From Melastoma dodecandrum (lineage: Eukaryota > Streptophyta > Magnoliopsida > Myrtales > Melastomataceae), in contig JARUPY010000397.1 in NCBI GenBank assembly GCA_029817715.1, positions 1,550,001 to 1,614,000 on the forward strand: a DNA stretch of 64,000 nt, given 5' to 3'. The position numbers and the translations under genes are program-made. This document shows, one piece after another, positions 23,396 through 35,779 of the stretch (position 1 is its first letter; each line of letters starts with the position of its first letter). The notes beneath the pieces were generated by a model. The model did not search any database, was not told where the DNA came from, and worked only from the letters and a program-made list of their open reading frames with translations.

Positions 23396-23891
23396 CTGCA
23401 GGCAACAGCAAGAACAAACACGCCAATGAACAAAACATTTCCTCAAAGAACCAAAAAGGCGAGCAAACTGGCATCAGTCATCGACAAAACCTCTCCCGAA
23501 GATGGAAAATCCCGAACCCACAAGTCCGTTTCCACCCAGATCTCTTCGTCCTGAGCAGTCAATCGCCTCCCCAAGAGATCAAACATTCAAGAACGAGCCG
23601 CAACGCAACAGAAATCCCCGGAACTAACATCAAACACCTTAAGAACAAAACCCCACAACTTATCGACCCAATTCCCCGAAGACGAGAAAAAACCAACCAC
23701 GACATCCGATCTCGCAGTCCTTCCCACCTCAATCAAAACCAAGATCAAAGCAGAAAAAGCAACAAACACCCGGATCAAGCCCGAAACAACAACGAGGATC
23801 ACTGGATCTGGGGGTGGTCGAGGAGCCCCCCACCTCTCAAAATAAAGTCTTTCGCACGAAAACCCGAACCCCAGCACGAATTAGGCGTGAC
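23396..23891 (-). other. Leader (5' UTR) intron of UGD
   Basis: On the minus strand a CAG/GTCACG donor at 23891 and a TGCAG acceptor ending at 23396 bracket about 500 bases lying 26 bases upstream of the UGD start codon. The presumed first, noncoding exon is rich in CT/GA tracts at about 23892-24200. Leader introns are common in plant UGD genes. The boundaries are inferred from sequence only. Confidence 0.55.
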
Positions 23892-26461
23892 CTGATACAG
23901 AATACTGAATCGGAATACGAGGGAGACATTGCCCCCTTTTTATTTTATTACCGGATGTTGTAAGGGACAACGAGACAAACAGCCTCGAAGCTGCTGCTGC
24001 TTCTTCTTGTTCCTCCTCCTCCACCCAAATGGAGGTGGCCGTTGGCGGAGGACAGGAATGAGATTCGAGGGATTTACATAAAACGCGGGACGGCACCAAC
24101 CCCCTCAACCAACTGACAAGACGAAGAAGACCCAAACAAAAGCAAAAGGCCAACGAAAGAAAGAAAATTCTCCCACGTTTGAGATCTGAAACCCAAAAAA
24201 AAAAACCACCTTTTCTTACACTCAAAATTCTCGTAAATTTACTTTACTAATTTTCAGAATTCCACGTGACACCTATACATAAAATCTCCTGTTTGTGTAT
24301 CCCATGAAAGAAGAAACCATAATAAAAAAAATTGGAGTGGCCACTAAAAATCATACAAATTGAAGGAAAAATTCCATTCCACCGACACCCCCCCCCCTGT
24401 CCCATCTTATGTATTTATTCCCCCCTCCTTTGGGAAGATGAATTCCCCGAAATAAATGTTTCTTGAGAAGATATTGATGACAGATTGATTGATCGGCCAT
24501 AGGAGAGATCATTCTGGAACATCTGATCTGTTCATGGGAAAAGAAAGGTTGAGGTTGGGTTGGGGTGTGGCCTAATTGGGGGAATACCAACTGGACCATT
24601 CCACGGATGATGATGATAATAAAGTATTATGAAATAATATATGGTATTGTACATTCCTTCATGTCACAACAACCCCCCCCCCCCCCAAAAAAAAAAAAAA
24701 ATTAGCCATAGGGCATTTTTTTTTTTGGCTTCTTGTTAGTAGCAATGCCATTGCCAACCAATGATGTTCCATCAAATGATTTCTTTTTATAGAGAGGAGG
24801 AGGAAAAAGTTATTTCCTATTTTAGCCAATAAAAGTAAAGGGCCGACTTACAATAAAGTGACTTAATAATAATAGTAATAGTAAGAGTAATAACAACGAT
24901 GTCCTAATAACACATTGTGACCCGAATGCAACGCAACACTTTTAGCACATTGAATTATTATTATTATTGGAAGGCTAAAGGTCAACTTCAAGAAAGGCCA
25001 GCTCTCTCCATCTCTTCAGGTAGTGTAAAATTATTTTTATCATTAATTTTTATTCCATTTGCTATTATATTAATCATGGGTGGTGTCGGCACAATAATGA
25101 CACCATGAGTTAGGAGTAGGAGTGTCTTTAGGTGGGATAGTAGTAGTTATCAGGGGAGGAGAATTAAGCTTTAAAACCAAGGAAAGTTGGGGAACCAAAG
25201 AGGGGGTATGTTTGTTTGCTTTGAAATGAAAATGTTTCTCCTTTTTCTTTTTTCCCTTGTTTTTTTTTTTCTCTAGAATGTTGTTGAAGCCAATTTATTG
25301 AAGAAAAAAAAAAGAAAAGAAAATAATGATGTTGTGAACTTAAAAAAAAAGTCCCTTTCAGTTGATTTTTGGTTTAAACTAAAATGATTTTTAGTATGCT
25401 TTGTTGGGTGGTGGTCTGCTTATTGGGGTTGTTTTAGATGACAAACTTAAAGACACAGATGGTTGCTACCATCAACCTGAATATTCTCACCATATGACTA
25501 CAAGACTCTGTCCAAATACCAACCATCAAATGAGACCAGTAAGCAACAAACAACAGAACTGGTCCTATGGCCATCAACAATGGCAGGAGAATCTCGCTAT
25601 TCCCAACTCTCACACAGTAAGAACCTGCTAAAGGTTTCAAAGCCAAGACAGTGCACTCGAACAAAAAGTTTCAGACAACAAGAGACACTACTAGCGATCC
25701 CATCCCATCTCGGCAAAGGCCATTGTCAAATATCGCTAACCTCAATCCAACTCGTCTTCCCAACCCTCCCTCCCCACCCCAACCCACCCACTCCAACCCC
25801 GCCCTATCAATACAAATGGCCAAGACCACTGCAGTCAACCACTAAAAAGGAAAAGGCGCTTTGGCCAGCAAATTTGCTCATTGAGAAAAATCACGAATGA
25901 CGATCACCAACACGTTGAGTATTATAATATAAATTAAACATAATCTTAATGGTATCATAATCACGATTAAACCCGCAAAAATAAAAATCCTCAATATATA
26001 AAAAAAATATTAAACTATATAATATAAATCATGGACTTGAGTCCTAAGATTTAACCCATCAAACACCAACCCCACAATTTGTCTACCTCAAACATCGTCA
26101 GAAACCCACAATCCCAACTCCAAAACAACACAGGAAAAAGGAATCAAGACTGAACGAGGAAATGGGCAGTCACTCACCTGAACCCTTCTGGATCTAAACC
26201 CTAGGATCGGTTTCGAGAATTGGTTTTGGCGTGGGGTGCGGCGGAATCATGATTGTTCTTAGTTCTACTTATGGACAGGAATATAAATCCTAACTGTGTC
26301 TACGTAAGCCCAAAAAAGATTCATTTACTAAAATTCTTTTTAAAACTTTTGATGCAATTAAGGTTGAGTTTGTGGTTTTATCGAAATTTTATGTTTTTTT
26401 GTTTGATCCACTCCATACATTACTTATTACAACCCCATACTTTACATTTAACCTCAGATTA
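23892..26461. other. UGD promoter and gene-free spacer
   Basis: After the UGD noncoding exon there is AT-rich spacer with long homopolymers and numerous poly-A/T runs. The segment 25430-25870 is less AT-rich and open for short distances on both strands, but nothing in it matches a known family. No RNA gene is seen. Confidence 0.45.
24673..24701 (+). repeat. Homopolymer tract C14-A15
   Basis: Fourteen C residues are followed directly by fifteen A residues. Such tracts are length-variable and error-prone in assemblies. Confidence 0.9.
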
Positions 26462-27895
26462 TTACACACGCTTGATCCAATCAACGAAGTACTCGAAGTT
26501 CTCATGTGACATCCCTCCTTCACCAACGCTGGATCTCACCATTCCCTTCATCTCCAATGCCCTGCTCCTGTACCCTTCATCCCCATAAACCTTATCCACC
26601 TTTTCCTTGATCTCGTGCCGAGCCACGATGGCCCTGCCGTTGTCCTTCCTAAGTTCGACCCCGACACGCCACATGTCACAGATGTACCCCTTGTTTAGGA
26701 ACTGGTCGGCGAAATGGGGACAGCATAGGAGCGGGACGCCGTTGCTCACGCCTTCTATGGTTGAGTTCCACCCGCAATGACTAAGGAAGCAACCAACCGA
26801 GGGGTGTCCGAGAACTTCCCTTTGGTCTGTCCACCCCACCACCTTCCCCTGGCCCGCCATCCTCTCGGCCCATCCCTTGGGGAAGGAAGAGTCCTGGCTG
26901 GTGGTCGCCCAGAGGAATGGCCTGTTAGTCATCTCGAGCCCAAGAGCGATTTCCTCGAGCTGTTCTTTGGTGAGCAACACGAGGCTCCCAAATGCGACAT
27001 AGGTGACGGAACCAGGCTCGTGTCTGTCTAGCCATTGGAGGGAGGAGGACGAGTCAACTGATGGGGAGGACGGGGATGTGCAGAGGGGGCCGATGGGGAG
27101 AAGCTTCCTTGGGGACGCGAGGAATGCGCCCAGCTCGAGATCAAGGGCGGAGTTGCAGAGGATTAGTTGGGCTGAGGAGGTGGAGTTGGTGTTATTGAGC
27201 ATGAGCTGAAATATATGCCTCTGCATGGTTTCATTGCCCAGGCGCGTCCACACGAGGTCTTCCGTGCTGAGCTCAGGCATGCCTTCTGCAAGTTCGAATC
27301 TCTGCTTCCCAATCGGAATTCCTTCGAGATAACGAAAATAGATTTCAACTGGACTATGTTTCTCGAATCAAATGCATTCTTAAAAGCTCCATTTAAGTTT
27401 ACCATCCTCGTTGATGATCCCATCAGCGATCAACTTAGGAATGCACAGTGCAACCACGAGCTGCGCAGCAGAGGCCGGGCAGAACGCGGCTGTCCTGATA
27501 CCCTTCCTCGTGGCTATGTCCAGGGCCCACCCAAGGCTCTGATCAGCAACAACACATTCAATCCCGCCTTCATCATCCTCCCCTACGATCTCCTCAATGA
27601 GCTCCTCAAATTTCCTGGGAAGGACTCGGAGGACCGCCTCGGACAACTTCCCGGGTGTGTCGCACTCCTCTTGGGTCTCCATCCCGTCAGGTATAGAAAC
27701 GAGCCGGACGGGACCGAGGGTAGCGCCCGTTGCTGCCGTGGAACGTGCCATCCGTTCGTGGTTGCGGGGAGTGTTTACGAAGGTGACCCGGAAACCGAGA
27801 CGGGAGAGGCGAAGGGAGAGGTCCATGAGGGGGAGGATGTGGCCTTGTGCCGGGTATGGGATCACCATGATGTGCTGTGGAAGTGGGTTGTTCAT
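26462..27895 (-). CDS. UGT83A-type UDP-glycosyltransferase
   Basis: Two exons, 27403-27895 and 26462-27321, with an 81-bp GT-AG intron, encode 450 residues starting MNNPLPQH. The intron phase joins INEDG to IPIGKQRFELAEGMPEL, which fits the family. Acceptor-site catalytic His19 lies in PYPAQGH and Asp118 in CVVADQS. The donor-binding PSPG box is complete (VVGWTDQREVLGHPSV, FLSHCGWNSTIEGVSNGVP, HFADQ). The sequence pattern matches plant UGT83A enzymes, cytosolic glycosyltransferases of small molecules such as phenolics or terpenoids. The acceptor cannot be deduced. Translation from an in-frame TTG at 27913 was rejected in favour of ATG 27895. The gene appears intact. It is unrelated in subfamily to the UGT708-like gene at 3.5-4.9 kb. 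Confidence 0.92.
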
Positions 27896-28157
27896 CTTCC
27901 TTTGGCTCTCCAATGTTCTTGAATTATTGGAGAGATCAGTGATCCGACTCTTACAAGATCTGTATTAATAATGTTAATAATATGAAGATGATGAGATGAT
28001 TACGATGTGATTGGATTCTTGTCAAGAAAAATAATAAGAGCCTCCCACCACAAGGACTATATAAATATAAGTATATTAATTTATTGATAAATATAATATG
28101 AAGTGATTGTGATATGATTGGATTTTTGTCAAGGAGAATGATAAAAGGAAGGGGGGA

Positions 28158-28231
28158 CGCTAGAAGGAGGGCTTGAACCTCCGACCTTGTGGTTAACAGC
28201 CACACGCTCTAGCCAACTGAGCTATTCCAGC
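28158..28231 (-). tRNA. tRNA-Asn (anticodon GTT)
   Basis: A 74-nt cloverleaf on the minus strand. The acceptor stem GCTGGAA pairs with TTCTAGC, with G as discriminator. The D stem is GCTC/GAGC, the anticodon stem is TGTGG/CCACA around loop CTGTTAA (anticodon GTT), and the T arm is GGAGG-TTCAAGC-CCTCC. There is no intron. A T-run on the minus strand at about 28143-28146 is a plausible Pol III terminator. It sits between the UGT83A-like gene and the RIK-like gene. Confidence 0.97.
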
Positions 28232-28418
28232 TTTGTTGTTTGATACGAGAAAAATAAATTAATTACATTAATAAAAATTTATATTAACTTTTACGTACTT
28301 TTCCCAAGGGAGTGCAAGACAATCCCTGTCCCCAAATTCACCGATTTCTAGGGTTTTGGAACCGACCGATTTGGAGATACAACAATTCCCAGGAAATCCC
28401 TTCCTCGTAGGCGGAGCG

Positions 28419-31400
28419 ATGAATGCAGAAGACCAAAATCACACGGTCTCTTCGGATGATTCTCAGGCCAAGCAGCCAAGGTCGCAACTAATCTCGCCCC
28501 ATAAAGAATCACCCTCCGATGTGTCGGTTGTTCGGGGAGTTGACATTTTCTTTTAAAGATTAATGTTTTCGTTTATTTGGAGTGAATTCTTTGGGACTGG
28601 AATTCTGGCGTGATGGATGGATTGGTGGATGCTGCGGTGTTATTAGGAAGAAGAGGAAGTGGGATCAGCCGGCTGAATGTTTCGTCACGACCGGGTTGCC
28701 TTTCCCTGTCATCCTTGGGAATCCATTTCCGGTCATTGTCGGCCCCGGGAATGTCCCGATCCTGCCTAGTCCTCTCGGGGCTAACGCCGTTGCCGCAGCT
28801 CCCCCGTTGCCACTTTCTGGGATCGCATTGCAGGCTTCTTCGGTCCTCCCAAAGTCAAATCAAGTGCGCTTGAATGCGGAGCATTCATAGGCTAGTTCGA
28901 CTTATTGTCTGCCTACGTTGTAATGTCGCATTCTCTGATACTGGTTTCTTTGGTCTAGCCGAAATCCCAAGAGGAATTGGTAATTGCTAGGGAGATAATC
29001 ATTAATGATGCAGATCCTGCTGTTAGATTCAAGCTGACAAAGCGCCAGACCCAGGAAGAGGTATTTTTGGATCGTGCTTTTTCCCTAGCTGTTAGATCTG
29101 TGTTGGGTGATTTTCTTTTCTGTGCTTGGTTGTTTCTTCCCCTAATTGGTACGATGCTTTCTTTTCTCTGTAGATTCAGAGAAGTACTGGCGCTGTGGTG
29201 ACAACCAGGTTGGTGGCTCAAAAAAACCACAATTGACAGGTCCTTTACAGAATGCTCTCACATTTTTCACTCCTTTTGTTCTATTTTCAGGGGAAAGTAT
29301 AGGCCACCCAATACTCCCCCTGATGGTGAAAAGCCTTTGTATCTTCATATATCTGCTGGATCACATGTGAGTTCTTTTATTTTGTGTGTATGTACGTTAT
29401 TTTTGGCTAGAAGATGAAAGGGCATATGCAATCTTCATAATCTTGAATTGAACCAATCGTAAATTTTTATCAACAGATGTTTCTTTATTTCATTTATTGT
29501 ACTGGTCACTGAGTCTAGAAGTATGTTGGAACATTTTCACACCTATTCAAATATGATGAGTAGTGCTTATTCTCAGTTTATACTTTTTGGAGGCACCTTT
29601 ATTTGATCTATTTATATGTTTTTAAAATTGAGAGCACATTTATGTTAAGGCCGTAAGCCTTGGAATACCCTCACCATACATTTTCTAATATAGCCTTACT
29701 TATCATTTGAAGTTCTAATTACTTTATTTTCTAGTTATTTTGTTTGCTTCTACAACTTAGTCATATTAGTAATTAAAAGGTATTTTTAAAGGTAAATTAT
29801 ATAAATATATATAAACTTTCAATAATCTTCTAGATTGTGTCGTTTCTTTCCTTATTGAAACGACTGTTTTGAGAAGAGTGAAATCTGCTTTAAATGATTC
29901 AAATTACTCATGGCAGTGTATTATAAGAGGAAAAATACCTGGGCTCATTTTTTGTTCAGAAGACTGCATAATTAAGGCCATCTGACTTTTCTTTTTCTTT
30001 TCTTTTTTGAGAAATTTTGTTCAGAATCTTGGTCTTGCAATCATCTCATTGAACAAAGAGATAGTATAGACAGGCATGTAAGATGAATTTATGATTGTTA
30101 GAAAGAAGTACTGCTAAGCTAAAATACTATAGACTGAACTCTTATAATGCTGTTTTCTTTTGAAAATATGTATGTGCATCTTCCTTTGTCGTATTATTTA
30201 AAGCTAAAATTTCTTTAGCGGGATCAAGTTTGTTAATTAAAATGGACCACCTTACAGTTGAAAGAGACTGTTGAACGAATTATAGCAGTTGATCGTGCTG
30301 CAGCCATGATAGAAGAGATGTTGAAGCAGGGACCGAGTTCACAGCATGGGGGCAGTTTTCTCGCGTCTGGTGATGGAGTGAAGGTATCCTTGGTTTATTG
30401 TGAGGTTGGGTGGCTTATTACGACCGGTAATAACAGCAATTAACTCTCTGCTGATGTCATTCAGCCTTCACAAGGATTAACCACGTGTGTATATCTAGGA
30501 TTTGATATAAATCCATCATGGAACATCGTTTCACGTATACGTGGACCAAATGTGAGTTAAATTTTACTCTGTTTCTTCTTGTGTACTCTGTTCAGACACT
30601 ATGTGGTTAAAGTTTCTTCTTTACTGGTAATTATGCTGAAGTTGTTCATAGAGTAGACAAAAAAGGCCTGGCTGCGAGGGTGTTGAACATATTGTGTTGT
30701 TCCACACCAGAGGCACAAAACTATTTGAAGTTCTTAAATGAATTTGCATATTTGATAACATACAACAAGATTACATGGAAGGGAAATGCCAACGAAATTC
30801 TGCCCTTTGTTCAACAACAAATTGTTTGGGATAATTATTGGACTCTTGTCTCAGCCGATTACTCAAAATTCTGTTGTAAATATGAAATGGCGGTGAGAAT
30901 GCTGGAGGACATTTGATATCCGACTAATACCGGGACTAAGATTTAGGGAAATGTAGCTTTACTTGAGATTACATTGATACTAATTTATTTGAGCTCATAT
31001 GGCAAGTATTTTCTAGTGTTTGAGTTTTCACGGCATTAAATGACGTGTTAACAAAGCCAATACTTCCAAACTCCTTGCTTCTCCTTCGCTCATCTTTATT
31101 CCTTGATTCTACTTAAGCTTATTTGGTTGCTTGTCATGCTTTATTTATAGTTTTTCTTGGTTCTGTTTCCACATTTTGAAAATGGAAGATTCTAATGGTT
31201 GAGCTTTCTTTGACATCCCCATGCAAATGGGGGAGTTGTTTTGGTGTTGGCGGTGGTTCGGTTTTGTACTTGCAGGACCAATATATAAATCACATTATAA
31301 ATGAAACAGGAGCTAGTGTTTCGCTTAGAGGACGTGGTTCAGTTACTCAGGACCTAGATGGTGAAGGTGGGTTTATGGAACTCAATATGTTTGCTGTCCA

Positions 31401-33742
31401 TCTTATTGTCTTAATAGTTTTTTTAACTCCTCTTTAACTCCAGAAGGACAGCTGCCATTACATTTATTCTTGTCTAGTACCAACCCGAAGAGCCTCGAAA
31501 ATGCAAAGAATCTTGCGGAACATCTTTTGGATACAATCAGCGTGGAGTTTGGTGTGTCCAGGTTGTCGAATCATGCACCCCACTCCATAAATTCTATAGA
31601 TTATTTATTTTTCCTTTTAAATGAGTTGTTAGAAATATGATTAACATGGACACTGAATATTTCTTCAGTCACCTCAACAACTTAGTCATTCCACTCGGCA
31701 TATTGTTATAGAGTCAGAAATTTTATAGAATAAATATTCATGTTTTGAAGTACTAAATATAAGAACTATGTGAAACACATTGATTCACCATACTTAGCCA
31801 TTCGCCTTCTGAAATTATTTAGTAATCTGGGCCTTGGTGAACCAAATTGTAGCTACAACAACATTGATCACATGAACATGGTGGTTATCATTGTATAACG
31901 CCCTGTTTGTTTAAGCAGGTTTCCTTACCTTGGAATTGTTTTTTTTTCCTTTGTCCCCGTCTCAGTGAACAGCTTATGAACCTTTTTGCTGATAATTTTA
32001 TTATCCAATTATTTTCAGAACGTCGTCTGCTAAGGTGTATGCTGCTGTTCCACCCCCTCAGCCATTGTTGGTTGGTGCATTGACAGTAGGGAATGATTTA
32101 AGAGCGAGTATTGCTCCTCCTATGGGGATTCCACCTGTTACCCTTGTCCCACCTCCAGTAGCTATTCCTGGATCTATCTCTGGACTTAATTCTACACCAA
32201 CTTTAGGACCTGTGTCATTGTCTGGTATGGTATTGTCCAATGGTGTTCAGACTCAACCAAATACACTGCCCCCTTCTCAGCCTTCACCAATTAGTGGAAC
32301 AAGATATAGTGGATATGAAGGAATATATCCTCAAGCAACACCATTACAACAAGTTGCATTGGTTTTGAAACATTCAACCACTGTCCCTACCTCTACTACT
32401 GCAGCTACTGTTGCCTCCTCAGCATCAACCTCAAGTGCTGGTCAGGCAGTAGTTGCAAACGCTGCTTCTGAAAAAGATAAACGTCAAGCCCATAGACGGA
32501 AATTTCAGGAGTTGCCAGTGGTGTCCAAGGAACCACCCTCTAGCAATCAGGTATTGTTGTATGCCTTCTAGAAGCAATTTTATCGATCTGTATGCAAGAA
32601 GTTCGTTTCAGTTTCTGCACAGAACGTGTTTTCTGAATTGAGACTCGGTACTTTTCTTTGGTTTAAGATTGATATGATCTTCTCGGAAAACTACATGTAG
32701 ATTAAAATTTCCCTCTTTAGATGCACTTAGTAACACATGATGATCTGGTCCCTCTATATGCAATTACCAGCAGCTCTGTCTTGTTGCTTTCTATTCCAGG
32801 TATTTTCTGACATCTGTGGAGCTAACTATCTGATACTCTGGACAGTTGGATGTGTCGCAGGCCTCTTTCTGGGTGCTGTAATTGGAGAGAGAGGCGTGTT
32901 GACTCAAAGGGTTATATTTTTATATGGGAAAATAGGAAATAATTAATGGGCTTTGGAAGTGTTGGTATAATTTTTCTTCCTATTTTCTTTCACTCAAAGA
33001 AGGAAAAAGAGGTGTCCATTGTGTCAGAAATGTGTTTGCTTCCTCGAAATTGCTCTCATACAACATGCATCTTCAACATACTACTAGGTTGCATCTTGTC
33101 CTAGTTTAGTTCAAACGTGGTGAAAACCTAATTGGTCGAGAAACAGGTAGGCTGAGTGTGATTGGCAAAGAAATATCCGGAGATCCAATTGTGTTTCTTG
33201 GCTGCAGGAGTCTCAGATTTTGAAACCAGGCATACCTGAAGTTGAGAGGAGTGCAGGAAGTATTTCTGGCATGCTGCCTCCGAAGCAGTTGGGACCCGTG
33301 AATTGTGAAACCTCGACAATTTTGCCTGCTCCCAAAGGTATGCCACCACCACCTCCCAAATGCATGCTGCTACCACCTGTGAAGAGAATGCCCCCACCTC
33401 CTCCTCCAAAGAGTATGTCTCCACCTCCTCCTCCAAAGAGTATGCCTCCACCACCACCGCCTCCTAAATTCAGCGCATCAAGACCAACGAAAGAGGGCGT
33501 CCTCAAGAACAGGAGTCCCGAGAAGATTACGGAGCCCATTCCTGGTATCTCAATATAATCCATTCCCGATACTTTTCATGGTTTCTGTTGGAATGCTTAT
33601 CGGGTCATTTTCTTTAGATACACTTGTCAAACTAATGGAGTATGGCGAGGAAGATGACGGAGATGTGGACGAAGATAGTGAAGCACCCTTGGTTCGTAAG
33701 TCAGACTCGACTACAACTCCAAAACCATTTTGGGCTGTATGA
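28419..33742 (+). CDS. RIK: RIK-type KH-domain protein
   Basis: Twelve exons give 635 residues with consistent phases: 28419-28480, 28647-28863, 28959-29060, 29174-29208, 29291-29366, 30258-30383, 30465-30551, 31276-31366, 31444-31561, 32019-32550, 33208-33544 and 33618-33742. The N-terminus has KKRKWDQPAE. The middle has an SF1-like KH region (YLHISAGSHLKETVERIIAVD; WNIVSRIRGPNDQYINHIINETGA). A long P/S/T-rich linker and a run of MPPPPPPKS-type repeats follow, and an acidic tail (KLMEYGEEDDGDVDED) ends the protein. This matches RIK, a nuclear KH protein known in maize as an interactor of ROUGH SHEATH2 and linked to chromatin silencing of KNOX genes. The first donor (AG/GTCGCA) is weak but is the only one keeping frame. 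The exon-8 end could instead be 31360, six bases shorter. Confidence 0.87.
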
Positions 33743-35393
33743 AATGAAAGTGAGTTATGCCCTGCCCGCTTTTTATGGGTACTGAAAATGGTGATGCAAC
33801 TGGATAGACTTTTGGTCTTATTATCGTGAAAGCTTAGTCGCAAGAAACTTCATTGTGTAAGCTTCTTCTACTGAGGGATAAGATAGCAATAGTGAGCAAG
33901 ATCTCCTTTTGAAAGGGTGCCTTTTATTGCTGCTGATGATCCCGTAAAAAGGGGTCCTAACCCTTCGGGGTCGAGACAATCACGGCATTCCCAACCTGCA
34001 AACGGTAGTAACATTGTCCTGGGAAATGTATTATAGTGATTATGAACAAGTGAATTTGGGTGGATTCGTAAATGATATTTCATGTACTAACCCTAATCAA
34101 GATATTCTTGGCAAGCCGAGGGACATAATGGCCAGCATATCTCTCTCCCCTGTCAAGTACTTGTACCTGGGAAACCTTTCCATCCACCTCCAATAAACTC
34201 CACTGACTCCTCGGCTACCAAAAGAGAAAACCCAACATTATATTCAACTTTGCTAATCCAAAAGACATCTTCATAAGTTGGTTAGATTGTTTCCTTCGAC
34301 AGATAAACTCGGGCCTAGAACCTTTTATGGTCAGGTTGTTTATTGTTACGCTTGGGTGCATCGGTGCGGCGGGTCATGGTTAAAATTCCGTGTCCGGGAC
34401 TCATATGAGTTCGAACATGTAACCGCTGACATTGACAACTATATAAGCATGTCGGCGATTTTGTTCAAACATGTGCGCGTCTTTTTTCTACCAGTCGTGT
34501 TACTGTTCAGATTTATAAACTTGCTTCCATACTATATCCAAACCCACGGGATTCCCGAACACGAGATTTTAGCCTTGACCTGGAGATTCGAGTAGAATCA
34601 TGGCCCCTGTGATATATAAATTACCTTTAAAATTTGTTTAAATTTTTAATTTTATCCTTTCAATTTGTATGTTATTTTGATTTGGCCCTAAACTTTTATA
34701 AACTTTTAAAATCCGCATTTAAAAAATATAGACTTAAAAGTGTTTGTAGCTTAGTTGGTTGGATTCCTCCTTTGAATCCTTACCCCTTTATAATTTAAGA
34801 AGGCCCATTTGACCATTTAGGCCATCATAACCTTTGTTGTCTTTTAAGTGTTTCAAAGAATTTGAAAACCAGTCCTCTTCGTTAGATCACACGTAAAACC
34901 CGTCTTTTGATAAAAATGGCAGACCATCTTGTTTTCTTTTTTAAATTAAAAACGAGTTTTCAAAATCCGCCGTAAAGACCGTAAATGTGTAATTTTTTAA
35001 CTTCGGTTGTATTTGATGATTTTTTTTATGACTAAGGATATTTCCATATAAAACTGAGAGGGGATGTGGTGCCATGTTTGGTCTTGAAGGTGCTGATTTG
35101 GACAGCATCGTGGGACCCAATCTTACCATCCGACGGATATGTGAAATGAGAGATTTCAACACCGAAGATAGTTTTGTTAATAAATACAATTAGTTTGAAA
35201 AAAATTATCGTTTGTTATAAAAAATTTTAAAATTCTTCAAATATCACCCGAATTCGTGAGTTTGAAAGAAAAATTTGAAACTAATTGTTTCAAAAATTAT
35301 AAGCAATATCATGAATTTAAATAATTTTTAAGGGTATTGAAGAGTAATTTTGTAAGTTTCGAAACTCAATCTTAAAGAACATAAATTTATTAG
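33743..35393. other. RIK 3' UTR and AT-rich spacer
   Basis: The first few hundred bases are probably the RIK 3' UTR. The rest is AT-rich and gene-free. A tRNA-like stretch (TAGCTTAGTTGG near 34746) and scattered degenerate fragments are present, but no complete element could be delimited. It ends at the left target duplication (AATAT, 35394-35398) of the next copia element. Confidence 0.45.
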
Positions 35394-35398
35394 AATAT

Positions 35399-35753
35399 TG
35401 TTGAAGGTAATTTATGATCAATATTAATGGGTATTGAATTTAGTAACGGAAAAGTCATTTAAGTGGGTCATTAAAGCAGGCTATTAAATCTGTCATTAAA
35501 TATGTCGGTTTCTATTGTCTTTTAGTTTTCCTACTCCTCCCTATATATAAAGGGACGTGTAGACATTTCTTGTATGATGTGAAAAAGAAAAAGTTTAAAC
35601 AAAGAGAAATTGTAGCCAAAATACTCCTCGTAGGTGCAGCAGCTCTACAGAAGGTTTCCTCTATCCTACAGAAGGTCGTCGGCAGTACAGAACCTACGTT
35701 CTGCTAGCACCTTCTCCCTTCATATCCAATCCTACACACATAACCCCCCAACA
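35399..35753 (+). repeat. 5' LTR of second copia element
   Basis: 355 bp, TGTTGAAGG...CCAACA, with a TATA-type box near its middle. Nearly identical to 39876-40229. Confidence 0.93.
35542..35552 (+). promoter_or_regulatory. TATA box of the copia LTR promoter
   Basis: TATATATAAAG inside the 5' LTR, duplicated in the 3' LTR, is the probable Pol II core promoter. The following R/U5 region leads to the tRNA-primer site about 200 bases downstream. Confidence 0.6.
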
Positions 35754-35779
35754 AATTTGGTATCAGAGCGCAGAAGGTC

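Noticed and set aside
23370..23474. N-terminal extension of UGD by 35 residues
   Set aside because: It crosses an intron acceptor at 23396, and the known protein begins [10 protein letters not shown].
25434..25664. Minus-strand hydrophobic open frame upstream of the UGT83A-like 3' end
   Set aside because: It is short and unsupported by splice signals or family motifs, and could be chance in low-complexity DNA.
30680..30916. Open frame of 78 codons inside an intron of the RIK-like gene
   Set aside because: The KH-domain exons on both sides join perfectly without it, and it has no similarity to the family.
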